The notes under the pieces are model-generated. The model was not told the DNA's origin and searched no databases. It was given only the letters and a program-made list of their open reading frames with translations. 64,000 nucleotides of DNA from Anadara kagoshimensis (lineage: Eukaryota; Mollusca; Bivalvia; Arcoida; Arcidae), in NCBI GenBank assembly GCA_021292105.1, contig CM037871.1, forward strand, positions 19,463,460-19,527,459, in the 5' to 3' direction. How positions within the stretch are numbered: position 1 is the first letter of the stretch; every line of letters starts with the position of its first letter. Both the position numbers and the translations under genes were made by a program. Of this stretch, positions 35,470-46,830 are shown piece after piece.

Positions 35470-35957
35470 TTAATGTTGGTACTATTAAACTGCATTGTAA
35501 TTAAGAGCAAAGATCTATAAATTCATTACATAAAATTCAAAATTGGCATTGTTTTAAATAAGAATATCCGATTAAGACGGAGAATAACGGATTTTTCACA
35601 TATGAGATCATCTCTTGTTCCCATCTGCCTGCCAGGAAATTACTATATTGAAATCAGAAAAATAATGAAGTAATTGCTAGAATAATGATAATAGATGTTG
35701 GATGATAATTGAAAACCTGGGCTATCATGATGAAATAAGGCTCATTTGCTCAGTATGGTTACAGAGTCGAATTAAATAATACTCCTTGTGGACGTCGAGA
35801 TTTCAAAGGTTAAAATTTATGTCAACTAATATTGGAAAGAAATCAACGTAACTTATGATTTTAAATGTCTATTAAAGTTTAATCTAAATTATTTATTCTT
35901 GAAAAATTGGCATGCCACTAATGATGTTTAAAAAAACAAGTAAAGGAGTGGAAGTAA
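35470..35957. other. AT-rich DNA, nothing recognised
   Basis: No supported feature. Confidence 0.5.
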
Positions 35958-36268
35958 TATTGTTTAACACTCGAGTCAAGATTCGTTCTCATATCGAGAC
36001 CGGTCTGACCCAAGGGTTGAAAGTGGGAAGTGACTGTTCTTTTGCCAAGAACATGAAAGCCACGATTCTTTCGGATGGGAGCATTTTATTAAAATAAACG
36101 AAGTCCCGTGTCACGGTAGGCAAGGCACGATAAAGAACTCTGCTGTATAATGCCATCAGCGCAACGCAAAGACAAAATTTCTGCACCTTCGCCTAAAGCT
36201 GACGAGGTCTCGATATAAGTGAAATATTCTTGACTGGTACGTTAAACCACATTACTGAACTCAACTCG
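35958..36268 (+). mobile_element. SINE S-A body joined to an inverted S-A tail
   Basis: 36004-36268 is plus-strand S-A from GGTCTGACCCAAGG to the ACTCAACTC-like end. The preceding 35958-36002 (GTTTAACACTCGAGTCAAGA then CATATCGAGAC) is the tail of the same family on the minus strand. The tRNA head is absent. The 61-codon frame over the junction is not a gene. Confidence 0.75.
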
Positions 36269-36335
36269 GTTCTCGAATGGTGAGGGAACAAGAGTGACCG
36301 GAAAACAACCGACTTTCGACAAGCGAACTGGAAAA
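36269..36335 (-). mobile_element. SINE S-C fragment
   Basis: TTCTCGAATGGTGAGGGAAC, AGAGTGACCGGAAAACAACC, GACTTTCGACAAGCGAACTG matches the S-C body. Confidence 0.55.
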
Positions 36336-36590
36336 CACCTTAGAAACATTCTGTTACATAATGGTATGTAACCGATGTAACCCGCAACAATATTAGAAAC
36401 ATTGTCTTACATAATAGTATGTAATGGATGTAACTTTTGTAACCGGTCACAATATATCAGAAAACATAGTATGTAGCTGATGCAACCTTTGTAACTAGTA
36501 ACAGTATCAGAAACGTTTTAAAATAGTCTCTTACATAATAGTATGTAACTGACTTAAACTTTGGAACCAATTAGAGATAACGTACATCGA
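36336..36590. repeat. Tandem repeat, about 65-70-bp unit
   Basis: TTACATAATAGTATGTAA then GATGTAACTTTTGTAACC recurs three to four times with changes. The last part (AAACTTTGGAACCAATTAGA) recurs at 38427. Confidence 0.7.
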
Positions 36591-37361
36591 CATAATGTCG
36601 TCACCGACCTTAAGTCGTCAGCACGAAATATTGCAAAATTATTTTTATTTATCGCTCTTAAGAAAGTTGAACAGTGGAAAATTTAAAAGCGGTAAATGTT
36701 TTCCATACTTCAATAACATACTTTATATGATGTAACATGTTTCTTCATAGTAAAATTGATATCTTTGACATCACTATCAAAAAGGTACATGTGTCATATC
36801 GGGCGACAGACTACAGATAATGACAGTCATTTGGGCGATCGGGTCACAAACATACTTGTCAAGGGTACACAACCCAAACAACTCAAGTACCCTTTTAAAT
36901 ATGTTCCTACTATGCAAAGAGTTGTCTATCTTTGGCCAGAACATCAGTTAAAAGGTAAAAATATCGTTTTAAAACGACTGACGACTTTCGGGCGTACTGA
37001 CGACTTTAAGACTGTATTAAAATTCTGCCAATTACCGGTATTCCCAAAGGTTTATTTCAAGAACATCAGTGATTTAAGCGTTTTGGCAATATCTGTTTGG
37101 TGAATATTCAAATGATATGTGTTTTTTTTTTCCAATCTCACTTTCTGCCCTTGTTTGGTAAATTAAACTTTTATAGCGAATCAAACAATTTATATACACA
37201 TATATACAAGTCAGGACAGTGAATCAAAGAATACAATTTTGTTCTTTAGATATTTATAATATCAAACACTACTAGCCAAACTAGATTCAATTAAACAAAA
37301 ACTAAAAAATCCCTTGGGGATCGAATACGTCTCTGATATTCTAACACCTGCCGTAATAAGG
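36591..37361. other. Anonymous stretch with a 115-codon frame
   Basis: The frame at 36756-37103 has mixed composition but no domain I recognise, and CTGACGACTTT / AAGTCGTCA motifs around and inside it suggest a repeat origin. Not called as a gene. Confidence 0.4.
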
Positions 37362-37530
37362 CAACTAAAATGCCCCATGTCACGATATAGGCGTGTCACG
37401 CTCGAGACCCCTCACTGCATAGTGTAGCTGCCATTAATGAACAACTGAGATATAGGTTTTTGTCAGTCACCTATAGCTGAAAACGTTTTGATATAAGTGA
37501 AATAATGTAGACTGAGTTTTGAGCTATAAT
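37362..37530 (+). mobile_element. SINE S-A tail, old
   Basis: CCCCATGTCACGATATAGGC, then CACCTATAGCTGAAAACGTT and GATATAAGTGAAATAATG follow the S-A order with many changes. 37531-37852 shows nothing. Confidence 0.6.
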
Positions 37531-37852
37531 AATAAATCGGAGGTTTGCAATTTGAAAAGAGAAAGTGGGAACACCATTTCGAACAAAGCTTGTTTCTGCA
37601 AATCTGGAGGTTCACATACATGTTGAAGTTCTAACCAATGTAAGTTCAAACAAGAAAACAATAATGTGTTACTTTATGTGTACTACAAGTTTACCTAAAG
37701 ATAGTTAAAAAATATATTGTGTTTTCAAAAATGAAGTTAACCGCAAAATAAAAGAGTGGCTCAGTGAAATAAACGTGATTGGAACAGCCAGATCCTCCAA
37801 GAACAAACCGTCGGACAGCAAAATAGAAAAAGCAAAGCATTATTATACGATT

Positions 37853-38126
37853 ATTTCGATACGTCGCCAGCTTAAGGCGAAAGTGCAGAAATTTTGCCTG
37901 TGCGTTGCGCTGATGGCATTATACAGCAGGGTTCTTTAGCGTGCCAAGCCCACCGTGACACGAGACCTCGTTTATTTTAAGTTCCCATGCGAAAGAATCG
38001 TGTGCTTGGCGAAAGAACAGTCACTACCCACTTTCAAGTCTTGGGTAAGACCAGGTCTGGGTTCGAACCCATGAACGACCTCCCACTTACGTAGCCAGCA
38101 CTCTACCAACTGAGCTACCGCGGTGG
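37853..38126 (-). mobile_element. SINE S-A with complete tRNA-like head
   Basis: On the minus strand the element opens CCACCGCGGTAGCTCAGTTG, with B box GGTTCGAACCC. The body follows to the GACGTATCGAAATAAT end, lacking the last bases of the tail. Clear A and B boxes; the spacer is longer than in the consensus (GGTCGTTCATGGGTTCG). Confidence 0.85.
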
Positions 38127-39826
38127 TTCATCAATACAAAGAGAAAGATACATAAATAACGACTCAACCAAGGCCAAAAAGGTAGTGACGACATTGGGTT
38201 AGCTAGGATGACGAGTTTTGGAATGCACAGTCTGAAAGTCGTCAGGTGCACCCCACTGCTGTTTCTAGTAGTTTATTTCAATGAACATCTTCATTTAGGC
38301 CTACACAAACGGTTTCGTTTTGTCTAAAAATATTTTTCTTTCCGATCACACTAAACAACACATGCTAGAAGAATATACTTAACGACTATGATGCAATATA
38401 TGGCGTACCATGCAACTTTTGTTTACAGTGATAAACTTTGGAACCAATTAGAGATACAATTAAAATGCATTTTAAGTGGTGTTATAATATGCAACTTTTG
38501 TTTACAGTGACAGTGTATTAAAGGAACTGATTGGTTACTTAAGTAACCACTAGTAATCTTTATGTAACTAATGCATATATTGGGTTACAAATGCATAGCC
38601 TGGGTAGTTTTTACAAATATAATAAGACATGTATTTATGTAACCACCCCCTCCCAAAAAAATACACATGGGGAATACCACATGCATATCTGTACTTTAAA
38701 GCTACAACAATTAAAAATCCAAAAATATAAGAACAATGCAAATTGTAAAACTAGATTTTTTACTGTAACGGGTACAATATCTTCCTCTATTCTCAAAGCC
38801 ACGCAAGCATGAAAAGTAGATCAAGTGCCATGGTGTGATTTGAAAGCCAAAATGTGTAGAAAGTTTAAAAAAAACTGTCTTCATACCTGATTTTAGCCAA
38901 TAAAAATGTTATTTTTTCATATGACAAAAGTTTCAAAACTTTGTCCTCAAAACCTGATTTTTAGCCAATCAAGGTGGTTTATTTTTTCATTAGACTGGTT
39001 ACCATAGAAACAAAACTTAAAAATAACATCTTCAGCAACTAAAATTGGTTATATGAAGTTTCATTAAGATAAACTAATTAGAGAAAAGTAAATACGAAAA
39101 TATGGCGAAAAGTTTTAACGGAACATCCCATCAGAAGGACCAAGAAGTTTCCAACTTTGGAGGTAAAAAAGTGGTTTATATTGTATCCAACTTTTTGATT
39201 GTAAACCTTTTTTTTCTAGCTAGTCTATTACAAATTATTGATTGCCGATTTATAAATATTTTACTTTCCTTATAATCATTATTAATATGTCAAAATTACT
39301 CTTCATAACTTAGTTCAAAATATCATATTGCAAGCAGGACCAATATACTGTTCGTCGATTGTCACAATACAGCGGCGAATTTATCAGGGTGTGTTTGTGG
39401 GGGTTAATGAGCGTGACCCCTTCATGTTACAGCTGGTAATACATTTTTCTTTTTCCCTACATTGATGATTCAGAAAATCTAAATGAGAGATATTTCTCTA
39501 ATAAGTAGCTTAGATTGCACCTATAAGCAGTATGCCCAAGACGCCCCTTCCTGAATGTTCGAGTCTTCAATTCTCGACTTACTAAAACTCTGGAACCGCC
39601 TACGAGTTTTCATGAGCAAAATATATGCCTGTTCAACATATTTTGTATTATTTGCGGACGTATTTAATGAATGTTAACATATTTTGAAAAAATAGGGATA
39701 GTTATGACGGGAGAGGGTATTATCAATAACCCCTTATATAGCATAAGGGGGGGGGGGGGGTATCGATCCAGTCCATTAAGACCAATAAGCGTATTAATTT
39801 AAGCACCAACAATATGTACTAAAGTA
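38127..39826. other. Anonymous stretch with a 65-bp tandem duplication
   Basis: 38885-38990 holds two copies of CCTGATTTT(T)AGCCAAT.. to TTATTTTTTCAT. A poly-G run of about 12 is at 39748-39760. Nothing else supported. Confidence 0.5.
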
Positions 39827-40074
39827 CAGTACAGACCTGTCGAAAATTTAACACACAAAGGAATATGTGGTAAATAGACAGGTCATCTCGACACCTCGTT
39901 AGGTATATATATATCACGCCTGATGCTATCCATATCTGTCACTTGGCAACCGAGGTTCGACTCCTTTTCTTTAGCTAAATCTTCGCTGCTGCTAGCCATG
40001 CCTCAGCCACTTGGCAACCGAGCTTCGACTCCTTTTCGTTAGCTCAGTTTGAAACTTTCGACAGGTCTGTACTG
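39827..40074. mobile_element. Tc1/mariner-like MITE M1, TA-flanked
   Basis: CAGTACAGACCTGTCGAAAA to CTTTCGACAGGTCTGTACTG with TA on both sides. The interior holds an extra short duplication: CACTTGGCAACCGAGNTTCG ACTCCTTTTC occurs twice (39940 and 40010). Confidence 0.9.
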
Positions 40075-40539
40075 TATGTAAAAGACAATGATAATCGCTA
40101 TATACAAAGCCTTCAAAGTCAATCCGCGGAATCAATAGACAGCTATTCGATATTGTTTTGTTGCATGTCCGGGATCTTCTAGGATCATAACTGTTATTAA
40201 TGCCCATTTGTGATTTATATGATCACTACATGAGAAGAATTTGATTATATGTTTGATTTAGCTTTATATGTGGGTAATGCTATATACAACATAACTCTGT
40301 TATTGTATCAAGAATCGACAAAAACCATTATAATATGAAATTACATACGGATATAAAACTCAATTGATAGTCCAAAAAGCTTTCATAAGTCTCCTGAGAA
40401 TAATTGGTGTGTCACTTAACGTAAATATACAATTAAGGTGGTGTGGTTGAGGTCAGGTTTCATGCTGCGCTTTTTGTCATTGTGCGTTTTGGTATTTATT
40501 ATTTTATCAGCTCATAATTTTGTTATATTGACAAAATTT
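40075..40539. other. AT-rich DNA, nothing recognised
   Basis: No supported feature. Confidence 0.5.
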
Positions 40540-41040
40540 CTCTGGAATGCGCCCTTTTAATTTGTGTTTAGAAGACTAGAGTGTTGGTATTGAGACTATA
40601 TGAGGTAGACAAAATTTCCCAGAAACCATGTCTTTAGACTGGTTTGAAGGTCAAAGTTCATTGCAAGATAAGGTAGCTTTGACAATGTCCCTAGTTAAGA
40701 AGACTAGAATTTTGGTATCGAGGTCGAATGAAGTACACAAAATTTCCCAGCAACCAGTCTTTAGAAGACTAAAGCATTGGTTTCATTGCGAGATAAGGTG
40801 GCTTTGATACAGTGACATAGTGTCCCTAGGGTTGCGTTCTTTAAATTCTTTAGAAGATTAAAGAATTGATTTAGAGGCCAAAGTTCATTAAGAGCTTAGG
40901 TAATGTTGATGCACTGACAAAACATCTCTGGAATGCACCACTTAATCTGTCTTTAGAAGATTAAACTATTGGTATCCAGATTAAAGTCTATTGCGTACTA
41001 GAAAACAGACGCACAAATATTTCCTTTTAAGTTGGTAGGT
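40540..41040. repeat. Irregular repeat around TTTAGAAGACTA
   Basis: TTTAGAAGACTAGAGTGTTG, TTTAGAAGACTAAAGCATTG and TTTAGAAGATTAAAGAATTG with flanking TCTCTGGAATGCGCC and AAGTTCATTGCAAGATAAGG recur four to five times at uneven spacing, about 100-180 bp. Confidence 0.7.
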
Positions 41041-41070
41041 CTTACGGCAAAGGTGGCAAAACACATTTTC

Positions 41071-41083
41071 AATCATCATCATT

Positions 41084-41121
<38 letters not shown>
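41071..41121. repeat. (ATC)n microsatellite
   Basis: Pure for about 17 triplets. 41122-41851 after it shows nothing: an 85-codon Phe/Cys/Tyr-rich frame at 41133 looks like chance. Confidence 0.95.
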
Positions 41122-41851
41122 AAATTTGTATTTTGTCATTTGTATTATTGATATGTTGGTGTCCTTTCTTGTTTTCTTGGTTCGTTTGTTTTGGTTTTTG
41201 TGTTCTTGATTGCATTAGTTATTGCCAAATAATTTATTCAGCTAAAATTATCTGTGTCACATTTCAATTTCGTTGTCTGCAGTTCATGTTCGTTATAATA
41301 GAGTATTCAGTAATGACTGTATACTTTTATTTCCGTTATGTGTATGTTCAAAAATTGCAGAATCTTGCAATACATATTGTGCTGATGTGATATTTTTTCT
41401 TATAATTTCTTATAATTTCCAACTAACTATCACTTAATTATCAAAATAATTAGCATTATCGCAGTTTTTTTTTAAAACACAACATGCTGGCGACATTGCT
41501 CGATCGTTGCCTAGCTAATCAAGTTAAGTTTTTCTAAAGATGCGTTACCATTATTTATGATTAAGTGCTTTTTAAGACATATATAGATTTGAAATTTCGA
41601 TCACATCAAAACACCATTTTTCTTTTCTATTTACCTTCGAAGTAGGTAAATTTTTATTATTTAAAACGTCTGAATTATTTATCAATTACAAATTCATTCG
41701 CGTACTTCAAAACCACTAGATGATTACTTTTATTGTGTCCCAGTTTGTTTACATGCTGTTAATTTATCTTTTTATGGTTTTACTTGTCCATACTGTTTCA
41801 TGATCGATCGAATTGTCAATTTAAAAAGAGCCATTCAAATTAAAAAAATTA

Positions 41852-42351
41852 CAATACATATCTGTCTAAAGTTTAACACTGACCTAAAGAAAAGGAGTCG
41901 AAACAAAGCTGTCAAATGGCCAAGATATAGCTGAAATGCTAAGTTGGTAGAGTGTTCGCTTCGTATTTTGGAGAGCATGGATTCGATCCCCGGCAAATGT
42001 CTAAACTAGGGCGGAAAATAGGTAGTGACTGTTGCCAAGCACTCGGCATTTAGAAATATAAGTCCCAGGGTCCTTTGGAAGAGACCTTAAACACAGATAC
42101 TTGTTTCACGGCAAACACACTATACTGAGCGCACTACAAAGGTCAATATTTCTGCCACTTCACCTGTAGATGGTTACGGCTCGATAAAAGTAAAATATTC
42201 TTGACCTGGACGTAAAAACCATTTAACCAATCCTGAGAGATAGATTGCAACTGTCAAAAAGCTGTGGCATATAGGTAACGAGGGACCGAGATTACCTGTC
42301 GATTCGGTAGTAATTCATTGTACATGTTAAACTTTTGACAGGTCTGTACTG
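41852..42351. mobile_element. MITE M1 split by a SINE
   Basis: Left end ACAATACATATCTGTCTAAA, right end CTTTTGACAGGTCTGTACTG. The two M1 halves (up to GGCCAAGATATAG and from GAGAGATAGATTGCAACTGT) are separated by the SINE at 41932-42232, so the SINE is the younger insertion. Confidence 0.85.
41932..42232 (+). mobile_element. SINE S-A inserted in MITE M1
   Basis: Head GCTAAGTTGGTAGAGTGTTC (A box), GATTCGATCCCC (B box), body CCAAGCACTCGGCATTTAGA, tail AGTAAAATATTCTTGACCTG ending in ACCAATCC. About 300 bp, full length. Confidence 0.85.
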
Positions 42352-42866
42352 AAGGTTTGACACATATAATTACATTTTTTTCAAGAAATCGATAAATTGT
42401 CTGTATATGCTTTAAGTGTGACCAAATACCCTCACTAAAACGTAAATAAATTACGTCGATAATCTTTTATTGATATCAAATTTCTAACTATACTAAAAGC
42501 TTGTTTATTACCTTTGATGAAGGGTTGAAATGTTTGCTTTTGCGTAAACCCCTTGGCGGCTCCATTGATGTTTGTTTCACTGCGTGAACCCTTTTGTAGT
42601 TTCCTTGATTATTGGACTACCTCTAAATTATACAAGTACACTATTATATAAAGGTGTCTTTAAAGATGTGCTTTAATTTAATATTTTATTGATAATTACA
42701 AAACATGATGACTTAGACAAATTACGATCGGTTACAACCCAAGGTGCTAGTATATGTCAGAGTTTCAGTGACTGTATTCAGGTTAATCGGTTGAGTTTTT
42801 TAGACCGTTGAGAAGATGTTTGTTTTTTCACAAAAGGAGTGTACTGGTGTGAAGAAGAGTATGGAT
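42352..42866. other. AT-rich DNA, nothing recognised
   Basis: No supported feature. Confidence 0.5.
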
Positions 42867-42975
42867 TTTAATACTCCAGTCAAGATTTTTTCAGTTATAT
42901 TGAGGCGGTAAATTCTCGAATGGTGGAAACAGGAGTGCCCTGAAAAAATCCCACCGGCATTCGGTAAGCGAACTG
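42867..42975 (-). mobile_element. SINE S-C 3' part
   Basis: TTTTAATACTCCAGTCAAGA, TATATTGAGGC, then GGTGGAAACAGGAGTGCCCT. The tail is of the S-A/S-C type, joined to the S-C body. Head missing. 42976-43445 shows nothing. Confidence 0.6.
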
Positions 42976-43445
42976 ACAACTGACAAACTTACACTAAAAT
43001 ATATACCTCAAGAGGGAATAGAATCAAACAAAGGAGGTTATATAATCACTGTGATCCAAATGCCGATGACACATAAGAACACTTGAAAATAAGATACAGG
43101 ATTGAAAAAAAACTGTAAGTGAAACTATATGTATTTGGCAACGCGAAACAACAAAAGAAGGGAACTACAGAAAACAAGACAAAATGAAATAAAAGACGCA
43201 AAAATAAATCTTTAGATCAAAAGATGTTTTCCTATTTATTTCATTTTAATATAATTTTGTCAAATGATCATAAAACAATATTTAATTTTTTTTTCTCAAA
43301 GGAATCATTATTAGTAACTATATATGAGGGTTCTGGTACCAGATCTCTCGTATCAGCAAGACATAAGTCATTGAGTCCCAGTTTAACGTGCCTTTAGTAA
43401 TGTATAACTGATGTCATGTGCTACTTTAGAATTTTGTATGGAATA

Positions 43446-43653
43446 CTGGAAACGTATTTATTTTCGCGATGTACTTATTTTCGCTTATTTCTCGGTCGTT
43501 TCTTTTATATGAAAATTAATACCCAGCGAAAATTATATTATACTTATTGTGTTATAAAGCATATTTTAAAAACGCGAAAATTCAACTACGCAGACATGTT
43601 TAAATTTCCTATACCGCGAAAATAAATACACACGAAATTAAATACGTTTACAG
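43446..43653. mobile_element. MITE M2-like, TIR CTGtAAACGTATTTA, TA-flanked
   Basis: Left CTGGAAACGTATTTATTTTC, right complement ATTAAATACGTTTACAG, TA on both sides, 208 bp. CGCGAAAA motifs in both orientations inside. The 69-codon frame at 43416 is a shadow. Confidence 0.85.
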
Positions 43654-44590
43654 TATTACAATTCAAAATAAGCCGTCATGCGCTATTTTTTAAACTAGTT
43701 AATGAAAAAATAAACTAGTACTGCGGATAATAACCCCTCATAGAAATTCTAAAACATTCTATGATATCCAGCCTAAAAGACTTACGAGACACTGTATATA
43801 TACATATACAATTTAAGAAAGCGAGTACATTTAAAACGCGATTTTCTCATAAAAGTAGCCTAATTTCAGTGATGTTTGTATATATATATCTATTTATTTA
43901 TTATTTTGTCGACTTTGCTTGTTTTGACCATTGCTTATAATGTCTAGATAGTACCGCAAGTCATTACTCAAAGTTACTTAAAGCCTCTTCGGGATCCGTG
44001 ATGGCTCTGATAACATATAATTTTATACTGTATAGAGACGGTTTCCGACCTGAACAAAAACATATGTTTGTGCCAATAGATTAGTTAATAACATGGTCAT
44101 ATTTTTTCAGGACACGATGCCTGCCTTTGATCCCGCCCACTGGCAGTATCGTTCATCGTTAAAGACGTATTTATAGACCAATCAATATAACCGTTGTTGA
44201 TTGACACCAAATGTGATATATACACGCTGCTAATACTACAATACACGACCGGATCAATCAATACCAAAATACAAATTAAAATGCGCAATTACGCTTGATT
44301 CAAATTTTCGTTTCCGAGTCTTGACAACAATTTGTACCACACATAGATAACCCACCCTTGGACTGGTGTGTTGATATATAAACGCATTATACCAAAAGTG
44401 CATAAATGCATACTATGTAATGGACTTTCAATATACCTATACTTATATCGTAAATGGTAATTTAGTTTCGAGTCCGGATACTGGATCAAAGAACAAATCG
44501 AAGTCTTATTGTGAAGTGTAATTTTAATTGTTTTTTTTAAGTCCTTAAGGAAGTTTCCATTATGGGAAATGCGAGCAATTAACCTGGATT
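43654..44590. other. AT-rich DNA, nothing recognised
   Basis: It precedes the candidate promoter below. Two minus-strand frames of 63-66 codons lack any recognisable domain. Confidence 0.5.
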
Positions 44591-44601
44591 TCTTTCAATA
44601 G

Positions 44602-44608
44602 TATATAA
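44602..44608 (+). promoter_or_regulatory. Candidate TATA box
   Basis: TATATAA lies 29 bp before a TTCAGCC initiator-like site (A at 44631) and 84 bp upstream of the ATG at 44692. The spacing is right for a Pol II core promoter; AT-rich DNA makes chance TATA boxes common, so the support comes from the downstream exon. Confidence 0.45.
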
Positions 44609-44691
44609 TTAATGAGTTTGTTGTTCGTTCAGCCAGAAATGTGTTAAACAGCAATTAATAACGGAAAGAAAAACTCTACAAAGGATTCAAA

Positions 44692-44740
44692 ATGATTTAT
44701 ACCATACTTATATGTTCAGCAACACTCTCTCTAAATACAG
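44692..44740 (+). CDS. Candidate first coding exon of a secreted or membrane protein
   Basis: ATG at 44692 in good context (TTCAAAATG) opens MIYTILICSATLSLNT, a short signal-peptide-like sequence with a hydrophobic core of about ten residues. The exon ends at ACAG|GTAAGT, a perfect splice-donor consensus, after the first base of a codon (phase 1), the usual arrangement when exon 1 of an extracellular protein carries only the signal peptide. A 5' leader of about 60 bp from the candidate start site at 44631 fits. The rest of the gene is not identified: the following DNA is an intron-like mix of microsatellites and a 161-bp array. An acceptor-like TTTTAATTGCAG at 51641 is one weak option. Product unknown. 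Confidence 0.5.
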
Positions 44741-44755
44741 GTAAGTCCTTAGTGA

Positions 44756-44876
44756 AATAATAATAATAATAATAATAAACTGCGTTTGCACCAAAGTATC
44801 TTATCGAACTTGAATTATAGAAAATTTATCAGAATTAATTTTACTTTATTATAATTTTCTTTATTCATCAACCATT

Positions 44877-44926
<50 letters not shown>
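44756..44926. repeat. (AAT)n and (ATG)n microsatellites
   Basis: AAT run at 44756-44778 and a pure ATG run at 44877-44926. The frame starting in the ATG run (44877-45110) is a microsatellite artefact. Confidence 0.95.
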
Positions 44927-44929
<3 letters not shown>

Positions 44930-45024
44930 TTATTATTATTATAACTCTATAGTACGTTATGTTACTTTTTGTTTAATGTTACTGATGTTATTTTCCATGT
45001 TGTGTTTAAAGTATACTCTAATAT

Positions 45025-45715
45025 ACAGAAAACAACCTATTTATAATACCCTAGACAATTTTAAAACTTTGCTTATCGCCACAGTAAAACCTCATTATAA
45101 TGTCCCTTGATAACTACTCCACCTCGCTTCTTGTCTTACAAAACCTCGTTTAAATGTCTCTTGCCACCTTTGCCACAGTGCTAACCGCAGTAAAACCTCG
45201 TTATGATGTCCCTCAGATTTTTCACCACCTCGCTTTTCCCCACAGTAAAACCTCATTATAATGTCCCCTGATAACTACTCCACCTCGCTTCTTGTCTGAT
45301 AATGTCTCGTCATAATGTCTCTTGCCACCTTTGCCACCTTGCTAATCGCAGTAAAATCTCGTTATGATGTCCCTCGGATTTTTCACCACCTCGCTTATCG
45401 CTACAGTAAAACCTCATTATAATGTCTCTTGATAACTACTCAACCTCGCTTCTTGCCTTATAAAACCTCGTTATGATGTCCCTCGGATTTTTCACCACCT
45501 CGCTTATCGCCACTATAAAACCTCATTATAATGTACCTCGAATTTTTTTCGACACCTGGATTGTCGCCACAATAAAACTCGTTATAATGTCTCTTGATAA
45601 CTACAACACCTTGCTTCTTGCGACAGAAAGAACCTCGTTTAAATGTCCCTTGCTACCTTGCTAATCACAGTAAACCTCATCATAATGTCCATTGATAACT
45701 TTGACATTTTGCGCA
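45025..45715. repeat. Tandem array, 52-55-bp unit, 161-bp higher-order unit
   Basis: CAGTAAAACCTCGTTATAAT GTCCCT is the core. CCACAGTAAAACCTCATTAT starts at 45079 and 45240 and a close form at 45401, exactly 161 bp apart, each made of three diverged core units. Later units are irregular. It would lie in the first intron of the candidate gene. Confidence 0.9.
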
Positions 45716-46342
45716 TTGTAGCATAGCAGTATTTTATCTTCCCATGCTAGGGTATATTTCTTATCGCCAAATCCCTTTTAAAACGCCAAAATATGTTTAA
45801 ACAAATGGTGGCGATGAATTAGTGTTTTACTGTAGTTTTATTATGCCTTATCTGAATTAAAATAGAGTTAAATGCAGGGTTGTGACCCTCATAGTTTTGA
45901 CAAGCCAACGTACAGTATGTCAAATTTATTGACATGTACTGTGTTGTTTATTTCATTAACAACAATAATATGTACACGGATGTATATTTCATGTAAGTAC
46001 ATGGTGTATTCTTACGTTTAAATCGCACCTCTGCTCATATATTTAGTCTTTGAATATATCAAACTGATACAAACTAGAAAAATGATCACACCAAATCTAT
46101 ATCGCACCCCAAATATCGCATCCCCAATATCACACTCCTTCCCTAAATTTATATTTACGCTTTCATTAACTTTTACGTTGTTGACTAAATTTTATTACTA
46201 AGGTGTGTGATGGCACATCTTATAATTGGTTTTGTATGCAAAAAAAAAATAAAATAAATGACGAAAATTATAAAGCATGGTAAAATTCATAAGTCCTCAT
46301 CATATATCTTATCTTGAGTGAGATCCTCTATCTGGACCAGCT
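45716..46342. other. AT-rich DNA, nothing recognised
   Basis: A small TATCGCACCCC / TATCGCATCCCC / TATCACACTCC direct repeat at about 46097-46140 is the only structure seen. Confidence 0.5.
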
Positions 46343-46568
46343 GTTGTAGCTTGATTAGTTTAATCAGTGATTAACTGAAAATTAAAATATGAATAAAATC
46401 AAAATATCACTGTCGAATTGGTATTATTTTTATTTCAATGTGCTTAAGTTTTATGCAATTTTTATTCATTGTCTTTATTTCAATTCTTAAGTTCACAAAA
46501 TATCTAAAATTATGCAAAGTTCAAATTTTGAATAATCAATTGATTAAACTAATCAAGCTTCTAGCAAC
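46343..46568. mobile_element. MITE-like element with about 30-bp inverted ends (M4)
   Basis: GTTGTAGCTTGATTAGTTTA ATCA on the left is mirrored by TGATTAAACTAATCAAGCTT CTAGCAAC on the right. 226 bp, AT-rich interior, no frame. Confidence 0.7.
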
Positions 46569-46742
46569 TGACCCCTGCTGTTGTTGTCTCGGACGAATAT
46601 GACAAGTGAAATGGGGTTTACCATGTTTAATTCTCTTTTTAGACATAGATCTATTATGAAAATCGTTGATACATGTATGTAACATTCATGAAGTACGCTA
46701 AAACTGATGTTCTTGATGAGTAGAAATGCACTATAAAACCAA

Positions 46743-46830
46743 ATGGTTGGTTGGCTGTAGTGCTGTTAAACAAAGCATTGGCAATTTTTCAGCTTTTTGC
46801 AATGAGAGCAAGTTTATAAATCGAAAATAA
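46743..46830 (-). mobile_element. SINE S-B tail fragment
   Basis: GGTTGGTTGGCTGTAGTGCT, GCATTGGCAATTTTTCAGCT and TTTGCAATGAGAGC match the minus-strand end of the S-B element at 49141-49520. Confidence 0.7.

Noticed and set aside
36756-37103. A 115-residue protein gene
   Set aside because: No recognisable domain, and CGACTT/AAGTCG motifs in and around it point to repeat-derived DNA.
38080-38126. A tRNA gene on the minus strand
   Set aside because: A and B boxes are present, but the sequence continues into the S-A SINE body and the B-box region has inserted bases.
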